DNA of 18,288 nt, from positions 1-18,288 of the forward strand of contig JAHKAF010000084.1 of the NCBI GenBank assembly GCA_018825865.1. Direction: 5' to 3'. Source of the DNA: Nanobdellota archaeon (GTDB lineage Archaea; Nanobdellota; Nanobdellia; Pacearchaeales; GW2011-AR1). Below are positions 11,338 through 18,221 of this stretch, one piece after another. The number at the start of each line of letters is the position of its first letter. Within the stretch, counting starts at the first letter, position 1. Under the pieces are notes generated by a model that worked only from the letters and a program-made list of their open reading frames with translations, did not search any database and was not told where the DNA came from. Position numbers and translations under genes: made by a program.

Positions 11338-12120
11338 TCAAATCAACTTTCCCAACTTCTCAATCCTCTTCCAATTTCGCTTAAGATTATAATTAGACTT
11401 TTCAACCACAACTTTCAAAAATTCCTCGCCAACTAAAATCTTCCCTTCCCTGACAATCGGAAACTCAAGCTTTTCTGTTCCACTTAATTCAACAATCATA
11501 TTATTTCCGAGGGAAACTACTCCTAATTTCTTCCAACCAACTAACCGAGATTTATCTAATAATTTTTTAGCATCCTCAATAGTTTTGCAAGCAACATGAA
11601 GCAGGCATGGCTCCTGCTTAAACTTAACCAAGTTTAGGCAGATGGAAAATCTTTGATTTTGCTTTTGTTTGAATTTAATCAAATTGGCTCCTCGTAAAAC
11701 TCGTCGGGATTCATTAGATGTAGTTAATAAAAAATCTGAAGTCTGTTGTTGTAAGGTGCTCAGTTGCTCACTACTTTTAGAAACCTTTTCTGATAATGAT
11801 TTTTTTAGTGAAAAACTTGGCGTGGCCAGTTTTGAGCCATCCATCTGCGAGGAACGAGCAGCTATATTATTCAGCGCTTCTCTTAACTGACTTAATGAAA
11901 TTAAATCATGACTAACAAATTTAAACAAATCGCTCTCCTTCTTCTCTTTGTCGACCATAACCACAACTCGTCCAGAACACGACGACGTTGTACAATACTC
12001 TTCCTTTTCATTAATCTTCTTGCACAAACTCACAATCTTACTATCCCATTTTCCTCTGGAAGACTTATCTTCTTTCGAGAGAATTGACTTTTTCCGCTGA
12101 GAGAAATTATCTTTAGGCAT
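11338..12120 (-). CDS. taw3: Taw3/TYW3-family wyosine methyltransferase with mid-protein insertion
   Basis: A 260-aa protein. The N-terminal part carries the TYW3 signature: DKSSRGKWDSKIVSLCKKIN and EEYCTTSSCSGRVVV (residues about 18-54). The C-terminal part fits the family as well: FKQEPCLLHVACKTIEDAKKL, WKKLGVVSLGNN and LEFPIVREGKILVGEEFLKV. Taw3 N-methylates the wyosine precursor at position 37 of tRNA-Phe. Residues about 85-165 are an unusual Ser/Gln/Lys-rich insertion that includes an in-frame imperfect repeat (NLIKFKQ and NLVKFKQ, 17 codons apart). The family is usually nearer 200 aa. A TATA-like CTTTAAATAAA (about 12124-12134) lies just upstream. Confidence 0.88.
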   Translation of the reverse strand: MPKDNFSQRKKSILSKEDKSSRGKWDSKIVSLCKKINEKEEYCTTSSCSGRVVVMVDKEKKESDLFKFVSHDLISLSQLREALNNIAARSSQMDGSKLATPSFSLKKSLSEKVSKSSEQLSTLQQQTSDFLLTTSNESRRVLRGANLIKFKQKQNQRFSICLNLVKFKQEPCLLHVACKTIEDAKKLLDKSRLVGWKKLGVVSLGNNMIVELSGTEKLEFPIVREGKILVGEEFLKVVVEKSNYNLKRNWKRIEKLGKLI

Positions 12121-12152
12121 AAACTTTAAATAAATTAAAACTATTTAATATT

Positions 12153-12809
12153 ATGGAAAAACCTATTCTTGCAACAACAATAAGAGACGTTATTATAGAC
12201 GGAACTTCATGGGTTGATGCCCATCATTTATGGTTTGATGAAAGAGAAAAAGAACTAAGTGCAGAACCGATAGATAGATGGAGGGAGTTATTAAGAAAAA
12301 ATCCGGAGGAAGAAAAGGAAACTTATTTTAAATATGTGGACGAGGTTATGAAACTTTTATATCCTGATTTATCCGACAGTAAAAGAACTGAAATCGCAAG
12401 GAAGAGTTATTTTGATTCTGTATTAGAATTTATCAAACAAAACCAAGATAAGATTAACCACGACTTTATTGAATATCTTGAAAGTTTGAAAGATAAATAC
12501 AAAATTGCGATAATAACCACAAACACATGGTCTGCCCTTGAAAAAATCTTGGAAGTTTCTCATATCAATAAAGATTTATTTAATTTAATAGGGACCTCAA
12601 AACCAGAAGAAAAAGACGATAAAATAATCATCTTTGAAAGATTCATCGAAAAACACGGCAAACCCAAATTCTATATCGGAAGCAGTGAAAAAACAATAAA
12701 TTATTGTAAAGAAAAAGGGATAAAATATATCTTAACAGATTTCTATTCTAACAACAATTTTCCTGGTTCAGTTACCAACATTAAAGAACTAAAAGAAAAA
12801 TTGTGCTAA
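12153..12809 (+). CDS. HAD-like protein with degenerate catalytic motifs
   Basis: A 218-aa protein with the overall HAD layout: N-terminal strand ATTIRDVIIDGTSW at the place of motif I, helical cap, then IAIITTNTWSALEKIL (motif II, Thr kept), GTSKPEEKDDKIIIFE (motif III Lys), KFYIGSSEKTINYCKEKG at motif IV, and a final strand ILTDFYSNN. Motif I lacks the usual DxDx(T/V) pair and motif IV lacks the GD(S/D)xxD acids. It is probably inactive as a phosphatase and may bind a ligand or partner instead. The TATA-like TTTAAATAAATT (12124-12135) is shared with the divergent Taw3 gene. It ends exactly where the convergent beta-lactamase-fold gene ends. Confidence 0.7.
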   Translation: MEKPILATTIRDVIIDGTSWVDAHHLWFDEREKELSAEPIDRWRELLRKNPEEEKETYFKYVDEVMKLLYPDLSDSKRTEIARKSYFDSVLEFIKQNQDKINHDFIEYLESLKDKYKIAIITTNTWSALEKILEVSHINKDLFNLIGTSKPEEKDDKIIIFERFIEKHGKPKFYIGSSEKTINYCKEKGIKYILTDFYSNNNFPGSVTNIKELKEKLC

Positions 12810-13505
12810 TCATTCTTTCTTCAACACCTTCGCTTTTATTCCTTCTTCCTCGCATCTTTCAACAAATTCTTTGGCGTCTTTTTCTGTTCCAACCACATCC
12901 CCGTAATGAATTGGGATTGCCAATGTCGGCTTTATTATCTTTGCGGCTTCGACAGCCTCCTCTACATCCATTGTGAATCTCCCTCCAATCGGAAGCAACG
13001 CCACAAACTTCTTACCTTTTTGCTTGTACCCTGTCAGCTTCTGCATCTCTGGAATCAAATCAGTATCTCCAGCATGATAAATAAGAACATCTCCAATCTT
13101 AACCAAATAACCTACCCAAGATTCCTCTTTAGGATGAAAATGCTTGTCTATATTATACGACGCTAAAGCAGAAACACGGACTTCTCCAAAATCCAAATCT
13201 TGCCCCGGCTCAATAACTTCCATTCGTATCTGAACGTCAAACCGCGCAATCTTACTCTGACAATCAGCAGGCATAACAATCCTCGTCCCTTCCTTAATTA
13301 TCTTCTTCATGTCAACAATACTGCAATGGTCATAATGACTATGCGTCAACAAAATCAAATCTGCCTTCACCATATCATCTCCAATTTTATAAGGGTCAAC
13401 ATAAATCACCTGAGAATTCCTGCCCTCTTTAGATGGTACATCCTTAGATGCTATCAAAAACCCCGAATGCCCCAACCACTTTAACTCAATATTCCCGATT
13501 TTCAT
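12810..13505 (-). CDS. Metallo-beta-lactamase-fold hydrolase, UPF0173-like
   Basis: A 231-aa protein with the metal motif THSHYDH (His55, His57, Asp59, His60), a later YHAGDTDLIPEM and PTLAIPIHYGD, and the opening KWLGHSGFLI typical of UPF0173/UlaG-like members. It should bind two metal ions and hydrolyse an ester or lactone-type substrate that I cannot name. The loop NIDKHFHPKEESWVGY matches this subfamily. A TATA-like CTTAAAAAT (13528-13536) is about 27 nt before the ATG. Its stop abuts the stop of the convergent HAD-like gene with no spacer. Confidence 0.9.
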   Translation of the reverse strand: MKIGNIELKWLGHSGFLIASKDVPSKEGRNSQVIYVDPYKIGDDMVKADLILLTHSHYDHCSIVDMKKIIKEGTRIVMPADCQSKIARFDVQIRMEVIEPGQDLDFGEVRVSALASYNIDKHFHPKEESWVGYLVKIGDVLIYHAGDTDLIPEMQKLTGYKQKGKKFVALLPIGGRFTMDVEEAVEAAKIIKPTLAIPIHYGDVVGTEKDAKEFVERCEEEGIKAKVLKKE

Positions 13506-13768
13506 ACAGAGAACAATTGAGGGAGATTTTTAAGGGTTTTGATGATTATCTTTAGAAAAAAGGTTCACTTCGTTCACATAGAGGTAACTCAAAACATATT
13601 TCGTCATGTTTTTCACAAGAGAGTTTGTTACCACATAACTTCGTATAATCGCTGGAGCAACTGAGCACAAGGTTTAGAAATCTATTAAATCATACAACCC
13701 TTTGCGAAGAAATCCGACAGCGTAGATTTCGAAGCAATCAATCCCGAGCGACAGCGAGCAATTTCAAC
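13506..13768. other. Intergenic region with nested hairpin and repeat-like blocks
   Basis: No gene seen. AAAACAT (13591-13597) pairs with ATGTTTT (13606-13612), enclosed by GGTAAC (13583-13588) and GTTACC (13629-13634). At 13704-13730 GCGAAGAAATC and AGATTTC resemble the minus-strand block at 4352-4379, and GAAATC/GATTTC form a stem. It is followed by the repeat copy at 13739-13765. Confidence 0.4.
13739..13765 (+). repeat. GC-rich intergenic repeat, copy E
   Basis: CAATCCCGAGCGACAGCGAG, then CAATTTC. Its ends match copy A at 502-526 (CAATCC and GCGAGCAATTTC) and it lies just past the 3' end of the Nudix gene. Confidence 0.45.
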
Positions 13769-14446
13769 TCAATTCCCCCAAAACAATTCTTCCTCTCGTT
13801 TTTTCCATTCCATATCTGCCCCGTCGTCCAATATTTTTCCCCATTCATCCATCTTTCCTTCCTCCTCTCGTTTTTTCCATTCCATATTTTTTCCAATCCT
13901 TGCCCCTTCATTCAAATTTTTGGGGCTCGTGCCCTTTAGGGTATACGCCGAGCGGCGCAGATTCTTATCTAAAATCTCAAGCTCCTCGTAAATTCCCTCA
14001 ATCAAATCATAATTCTTTGCTTCTTCAAGTGTAACCCATTTGTAATCTGTCAAAGCAGGGCAAAGCTTAATCTTAGGCTCACCAGAGTCATGTCCGTCGA
14101 GGACCTCCCAAACAGGTTCAGCCCACAAACTAATTATCAGCGACGGAATATTATCAGAACGAATATAAACCAAGCTCGTGACATACTCAATGTTCTTTAT
14201 GCCCAACCCGACCTCCTCAAGAACCTCTCTCTTCGCCAAATCCTCCAAAACATTATACCAATGAACAGACGTATCCTTCTTTCTCATCACATAATCCAGC
14301 ACCTCAAGCTTTCCCCCAGGAACAGTCCACAAACCAGGAAACGCCTTCTCCTTTTCAGAACGCCGCGCAATCAAAAACCTCCCCTCTTTATTTACAAGAA
14401 TCACAGTCGCTGTAACATAATGCACTTGGTTCTTATCATAATTCAT
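13769..14446 (-). CDS. Nudix hydrolase with extended Nudix loop and repetitive C-terminal tail
   Basis: A 225-aa protein. It opens VTATVILVNKEGRFLIARRS and contains a Nudix box split by about 17 residues: WTVPGGKLE, then KDTSVHWYNVLEDL, then AKREVLEEVGL. The catalytic REVxEE core is intact. Some Nudix subfamilies with a DY...W insertion look like this, so the insertion is probably native. It should cleave a nucleoside diphosphate-X compound. The C-terminal tail (about 185-225) has two copies of MEWKKREEE, encoded by a 25-nt exact direct repeat (13791-13815 and 13863-13887, period 72 nt). A TATA-like CTTAAAAAAT (about 14469-14478) lies about 26 nt upstream. Confidence 0.88.
   Translation of the reverse strand: MNYDKNQVHYVTATVILVNKEGRFLIARRSEKEKAFPGLWTVPGGKLEVLDYVMRKKDTSVHWYNVLEDLAKREVLEEVGLGIKNIEYVTSLVYIRSDNIPSLIISLWAEPVWEVLDGHDSGEPKIKLCPALTDYKWVTLEEAKNYDLIEGIYEELEILDKNLRRSAYTLKGTSPKNLNEGARIGKNMEWKKREEEGKMDEWGKILDDGADMEWKKREEELFWGN
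13791..13887 (-). repeat. 25-nt direct repeat inside the Nudix gene tail
   Basis: Positions 13791-13815 and 13863-13887 are identical over 25 nt (TCCTCTCGTTTTTTCCATTC, then CATAT), spaced by 72 nt or 24 codons, and encode MEWKKREE twice. Exact identity at DNA level suggests a recent duplication. Confidence 0.85.
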
Positions 14447-14530
14447 AAATAAAACAAGTAAGATTATTTTTTAAGGATTGTTGTGATTGAATATCAAACA
14501 TTTTTTATACCTTACAAAACTAAAACTAAT

Positions 14531-14911
14531 ATGGAAAAAGGAGTCGGAGTTATACTCAAGAAAAACGGAAAGATTCTTCTTCAACTTAGAGATGATAAAA
14601 AAAGTATCGCGAGCCCAAACTGCTGGGGCCCCTTCGGCGGATGCGTTAATAAAGGGGAAACATTCGAGCAAGCAGCGATAAGAGAAATCAAAGAAGAATT
14701 AGGAATTACCCTAGATAAAAATAAATTAGAACCAGCCCAGCAAACAAAAACAAATACTTACTTCAGATATCCTCTTAAACACAAAATCTCAGAACTAAAA
14801 CTCAATGAAGGGCAGGACATGAAACTCTTCACAAAACAAGAAGTTCTAAAACTAAAAAATACAACCCCTGGTTTAAAGGAAGGAATAATTGAAAATTGGA
14901 AGGAAGCTTAA
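14531..14911 (+). CDS. Nudix hydrolase (MutT-like)
   Basis: A 126-aa protein from the ATG at 14531 (MEKGVGVILKKNGKILLQLR). An in-frame ATG at 14483 would extend it by 16 residues but lies upstream of the TATA-like TTTTTATACC (about 14501-14510), so the shorter start is preferred. It has a canonical Nudix box, GGCVNKGETFEQAAIREIKEELGI, with all metal-binding Glu residues. DDKKSIASPNCWGPFGG before the box is typical of MutT/GDP-mannose-hydrolase-like members. The substrate is unknown. It is divergent from the other Nudix gene and overlaps the end of gatA by 4 nt. Confidence 0.9.
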   Translation: MEKGVGVILKKNGKILLQLRDDKKSIASPNCWGPFGGCVNKGETFEQAAIREIKEELGITLDKNKLEPAQQTKTNTYFRYPLKHKISELKLNEGQDMKLFTKQEVLKLKNTTPGLKEGIIENWKEA

Positions 14912-16266
14912 ACCTTCTCAATCGCCCTCGCGATTCGCAACATCAATTCATCCTCAAACTTATCACAAGTGATCTGCATCCCAACAGGAATTCCATCAAT
15001 CTTTCCAACAGGCAAACTCAATGCACAATTACCGACGATATTCATTGGACAAGTCAAAGCATCATACTGAAACATTTCTTCTGAAGAAATCTTACTTCCA
15101 ATTTTATGGGGAAGTCGAGGAACTGTTGGAGAGATAATACAATCAACTTTTGAAAAAGTTTTCCCAAATTCATCCCCAAGTAATTTCCGAACTCTCAAAG
15201 CCTTGTGATAGTATCTTCCATGGTGCTCTGCTTTTGAAATCTCACTACCTCCTAAAATCCTTCTCAAAACCTCAGGTCCTGCTGCATCTTCAATTTTTTT
15301 ACCATACCGACGACCATCAAACCTTCGTGTGGCAGAAAAAAACTCAACATAAACAATCGGGAAATACGTCGCTATTGCCAACTCAAGATAAGGAATTTTA
15401 ACTTTCTTAATCTCCCAACCATATTTCTTTGACGCTTCCTCTATTTTATCATTGATTAATTTTTGGATTCTTACGTCGCTGATAGGAAAATCAAGTAAAC
15501 CGATTGTAATGTTTTTTGGTATTTTTTGAATATTAGATAAGTTTATCTCCTTACCAGCTCTACGCGCGTCAGTGCACTCAGGGCAGGTAGGTAGGTTCTG
15601 GCTAATGGCATCACATTCGTCCTTACCATAAATAACACTTAACAATAAAGCAGCGTCGCTGACATTCTTTGCAACAGGTCCAATCTGGTCGAAGCTCATG
15701 CACATATCAATTAAACCATAACGAGAAACAGAACCATAAGTCGGCTTAACTCCAACAACTCCGCAATGCGATGAAGGAACTCTTATACTCCCGCCAGTAT
15801 CTGAACCTAAAGCAATATCACAAAAACCAGCAGCCACAGAAGCAGCACTTCCAGATGACGTCCCACCAGCAACCAAATCAAGCGCCTGCGGATTTCTCGT
15901 CGGACCAAATGCAGAAGTCTCACCACTCCAACCACAAGCAAACTCATCCATATTCGCCATTCCAATAATCAAGCCATCTTCCTCCCTAATCTTCTTAATA
16001 ACTGTCGCATCATACGGAGAAACGTAATTTTCCAAAACCTTCGAAGCACACGATGCATTCAATCCTTTAACATTAATATTTGCTTTGACAGCAATTACTT
16101 GTCCCGCCAGTTTTCCTGCCTTGCTTTTTGCAATTTTGCCGTCGATAATTTTCGCCCCATCCATTGCGGCAGGATTCAACTGCAAAATAGCATTTATCTT
16201 TTTTCCAGATTTATCATTCTTCTTAATCTCATCCAGATATTTTTTTAGTTTGGCAGTTGTGTTCAT
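14908..16266 (-). CDS. gatA: Aspartyl/glutamyl-tRNA amidotransferase subunit A
   Basis: A 452-aa amidase-signature protein. It shows Lys61 in VIAVKANINVKG, the cis-Ser region GGTSSGSAASVAAG (134-147) and the nucleophile Ser160 in GSDTGGSIRVPSS, followed by GVVGVKPTYGSVSRYGL. GatA releases ammonia from Gln or Asn; GatCAB uses it to convert Asp-tRNA-Asn to Asn-tRNA-Asn (in archaea GatDE normally handles Gln). A CPEC insert (TCPECTDARRAGKEIN, about 230-245) is unusual. Its ATG overlaps the stop of the AN1 gene (ATGA). It is the last gene of the operon with the GatC-like subunit; GatB is not in the window. Confidence 0.95.
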   Translation of the reverse strand: MNTTAKLKKYLDEIKKNDKSGKKINAILQLNPAAMDGAKIIDGKIAKSKAGKLAGQVIAVKANINVKGLNASCASKVLENYVSPYDATVIKKIREEDGLIIGMANMDEFACGWSGETSAFGPTRNPQALDLVAGGTSSGSAASVAAGFCDIALGSDTGGSIRVPSSHCGVVGVKPTYGSVSRYGLIDMCMSFDQIGPVAKNVSDAALLLSVIYGKDECDAISQNLPTCPECTDARRAGKEINLSNIQKIPKNITIGLLDFPISDVRIQKLINDKIEEASKKYGWEIKKVKIPYLELAIATYFPIVYVEFFSATRRFDGRRYGKKIEDAAGPEVLRRILGGSEISKAEHHGRYYHKALRVRKLLGDEFGKTFSKVDCIISPTVPRLPHKIGSKISSEEMFQYDALTCPMNIVGNCALSLPVGKIDGIPVGMQITCDKFEDELMLRIARAIEKV

Positions 16267-16862
16267 TTTTTAAGCCCCCTACATTTATGATCTTCAGGTA
16301 AATAATGGTCCAAACAAAAATATTTTCCACAATAACGACATCTAAATCTATCTCCAAATCCATCATATTTGCCATCACAAAAAGAACAATAATTAAGGTC
16401 GGACCTAGTTTTATCAAGAATATCTCTTATCTTTTCATTATCTATTTTTTTATTAATCTTAAAAAAAGGGAATATTAGGGGGGCATAAATCTTCTTTGTC
16501 AAACTTGAATGAACTTCTATAACTTTCTCAAATATTGAAGATTTTTTAATGAATTTTGCGATATAGGTTCCTTCATCTATTTTTTTAAAATCAGCAATAC
16601 CTTCATCAGAAGTTATAGCTTTAAAAATTTTAGACTTTAAGTTAGACCTTCTACCTTTCTTAGAAACAATTGTATCAAAAAAATCAAAATCTATTTTTTT
16701 TAGTTCAAGACGAACATCTCTTAATGGTCTAAACAAGATATTCCTTAAATTAATCTTTAAAGAAAAAAGTTTATCCTTGGACCTAATATCCCTCTGAATC
16801 TTTTTTAAACCTGAATAGACAAATCTTTTCAAACCCCCTGTATTAACAACTTCCCTTACCAT
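16263..16862 (-). CDS. AN1-type zinc-finger protein with N-terminal beta-domain
   Basis: About 199 aa from the ATG at 16862. The C-terminus is an AN1 finger with ligands in order CSFC, CRYC, C, H, H and C (YCSFCDGKYDG, RCRYCGKYFCLDHY, EDHKC). The remainder (about 1-140) looks beta-rich, with FSLKINLRNILFRPLRDVRLELKK and an EGTYIAKF strand suggestive of a carboxypeptidase-regulatory-like domain. Upstream in-frame starts exist (TTG near 16900, ATG 16979), but the longest overlaps the GatC-like gene by 80 nt. The gene is wedged between the gatC-like gene and gatA and overlaps gatA by 4 nt. The role is unknown. Confidence 0.75.
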   Translation of the reverse strand: MVREVVNTGGLKRFVYSGLKKIQRDIRSKDKLFSLKINLRNILFRPLRDVRLELKKIDFDFFDTIVSKKGRRSNLKSKIFKAITSDEGIADFKKIDEGTYIAKFIKKSSIFEKVIEVHSSLTKKIYAPLIFPFFKINKKIDNEKIRDILDKTRSDLNYCSFCDGKYDGFGDRFRCRYCGKYFCLDHYLPEDHKCRGLKK

Positions 16863-16899
16863 CCTTTTCTCTCTGTCAATTTTAATTGATAGCAAAAAA

Positions 16900-17160
16900 T
16901 CATTCCCATGATTTTTTCTCCCCAATAATAAAATCTTTATTTTTACTCGGCGCGTTTGAAAACATAATCTCTCTATCAATATTACTACACATTCCTATAT
17001 TTTCCACCCGCTCTCCCTTCTCCCTCTCAATCAACGGCTCTTTCATCTCCCCATTCACTTTAGAAAGCTTATTAGAAAAATCATCCATGATTCTCTTAGC
17101 CTGCTTCCGAATATCTTCTTTCTCTTTTTCAGAAACCTTTTTCCATAAGAATGATGTCAT
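16900..17160 (-). CDS. gatC: GatC-like subunit of Asp/Glu-tRNA amidotransferase
   Basis: An 86-aa protein. The N-terminal helices KKVSEKEKEDIRKQAKRIMDDFSNKL correspond to the GatC helical part, and the C-terminal MFSNAPSKNKDFIIGEKKSW matches the GatC ending (nAP, short linker, F-I/V). GatC clamps GatA to GatB. It follows the metallophosphoesterase by 23 nt and is in the same operon as gatA, which supports the call. It is divergent from bacterial GatC, so family assignment rests on short motifs and context. Confidence 0.8.
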   Translation of the reverse strand: MTSFLWKKVSEKEKEDIRKQAKRIMDDFSNKLSKVNGEMKEPLIEREKGERVENIGMCSNIDREIMFSNAPSKNKDFIIGEKKSWE

Positions 17161-17183
17161 AAAGAAACAAAGAAAGAGTTATT

Positions 17184-17984
17184 TTAAAACTCTACTATTT
17201 TATGTCCTGCAACCCCAAGATTATAAACTTCTGTCTTTCCAATTTTTGTTTTTCCTTCTCCCTCGTGAATATGCCCACAAAAAACATATTTCGGTTGATG
17301 TTTTTTAATGTAATCCAAAATAACCTTACTTCCAGCATGTTTCCCTCGATAAAACTTCGGAGCCCCATATTTTCCAGTTACCTTATCCAAATATCCATAA
17401 GGTGGCTGATGACAAACAAGAATATCAACTTTCCCAAACCTTTTCAAAATTCTTCGGGCTTTATCTGTTTGCTTCCTTGCTCTTTTCAACATCTTCTTAT
17501 AATCCCTTAGCTTAAATTCCCTAACCCAGCAAGTATCTATAAAATATTCCAAGAATCCTATTCTTAATCCATTAATATTCCTAAGATTATTAATAACAAT
17601 ATTAACATCCTTTATTCTATCTATTGCAGACCTCATATAAGGAAGCTTTAATCCAGACTTTCTTTCTTCTAATTTCATCTGATAATCTGTCATTGTTGCA
17701 ACATTGCCAAGAATCGCGTAGGTTGGTGCAAAATTAGAGAGATACTTTAAAATACCGACGGTAGAATTATAAATCTCTGTGTACGCCTCTCTCTCTTCTT
17801 TCTTACCATACTCTTTTTTAGGTAACCCTTTTTTCTTCCTATCACTATTTTCAAAAGAATGCTTCCTTGCTAAATCAGCCTTACCAATATCACCAGTAAC
17901 CAAAATCAAATCAACATTCTTAATAGGAATTTCCTTTATCTTTCCTATCTCTCCATGAGGATCCCCGATAACCAATATCTTCAT
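17184..17984 (-). CDS. Metallophosphoesterase (calcineurin-like)
   Basis: A 266-aa protein with the metallophosphatase motifs in order: GDPHG (Asp8, His10), TGDIGKAD (Asp32), LGNVAT (Asn94), VCHQPPYGYLD (His192) and CGHIHEGEGK (His238, His240). The usual His after GN is Val95, as in some YfcE-like relatives that have another residue there; metal binding should survive. An inserted Lys-rich region (48-65) and a basic segment (KKMLKRARKQTDKARRILKR) may contact nucleic acid. The substrate is unknown. A TATA-like TTTATAAATT (18006-18015) lies about 25 nt upstream of the ATG. It is the first gene of the gatC/AN1/gatA operon. Confidence 0.88.
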   Translation of the reverse strand: MKILVIGDPHGEIGKIKEIPIKNVDLILVTGDIGKADLARKHSFENSDRKKKGLPKKEYGKKEEREAYTEIYNSTVGILKYLSNFAPTYAILGNVATMTDYQMKLEERKSGLKLPYMRSAIDRIKDVNIVINNLRNINGLRIGFLEYFIDTCWVREFKLRDYKKMLKRARKQTDKARRILKRFGKVDILVCHQPPYGYLDKVTGKYGAPKFYRGKHAGSKVILDYIKKHQPKYVFCGHIHEGEGKTKIGKTEVYNLGVAGHKIVEF

Positions 17985-18037
17985 ATCCTCTCAAAGAAAA
18001 AACAATTTATAAATTTAACAAAAAACAAAAATAATTA

Positions 18038-18052
18038 GATTACTTAGTAATC
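18038..18052 (-). terminator. Hairpin with T-run after the acidic mini-gene
   Basis: GATTAC-TTA-GTAATC is a perfect inverted repeat overlapping the stop codon of the mini-gene. On the minus strand it is followed by T-rich sequence (TTATTTTTGTTTTTTG). Confidence 0.5.
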
Positions 18053-18139
18053 ATCATCGTCTGAAGAATCGTTATCTGAATCATCTTCAGATTCTTCATC
18101 TATATCTTCGTCCTCATATTCATCATCTTTGTATGCCAT
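18044..18139 (-). CDS. Acidic mini-protein, 31 aa
   Basis: ATG at 18139 gives MAYKDDEYEDEDIDEESEDD and a Ser/Asp tail ending in Tyr: 18 of 31 residues are Asp or Glu and only one is Lys. A strong Shine-Dalgarno GGAGGT lies 8 nt before the ATG. A TATA-like TTTAAAAG is upstream (about 18183-18190), and a hairpin with a T-run ends the gene. This full set of signals for so short an ORF argues that it is expressed. The function is unknown: a disordered, charge-balancing or chaperone-like peptide is conceivable. Low-complexity chance coding is the alternative. Confidence 0.65.
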   Translation of the reverse strand: MAYKDDEYEDEDIDEESEDDSDNDSSDDDDY

Positions 18140-18221
18140 TTATTGACCTCCAATTTAACTAAACCTATCAATCTTAACCACTTTTAAACATTTCTACTTC
18201 CCCTAAGAGAATTACATTTTT

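Noticed and set aside
11268..11340. GTGATGA (box C-like) in the spacer upstream of ftsZ, considered as a C/D box sRNA
   Set aside because: No CTGA boxes at suitable distance and no closing stem.
13637..13649. ATAACTTCGTATA, identical to one 13-bp arm of loxP
   Set aside because: The second arm and a proper spacer are missing and no recombinase gene is near; an AT-rich coincidence is the simpler reading.
16263..16979. Longer 238-aa version of the AN1 protein starting at 16979
   Set aside because: It would overlap the GatC-like gene by 80 nt, and the extra N-terminal residues look like frame noise; ATG 16862 (or TTG near 16900) is more plausible.
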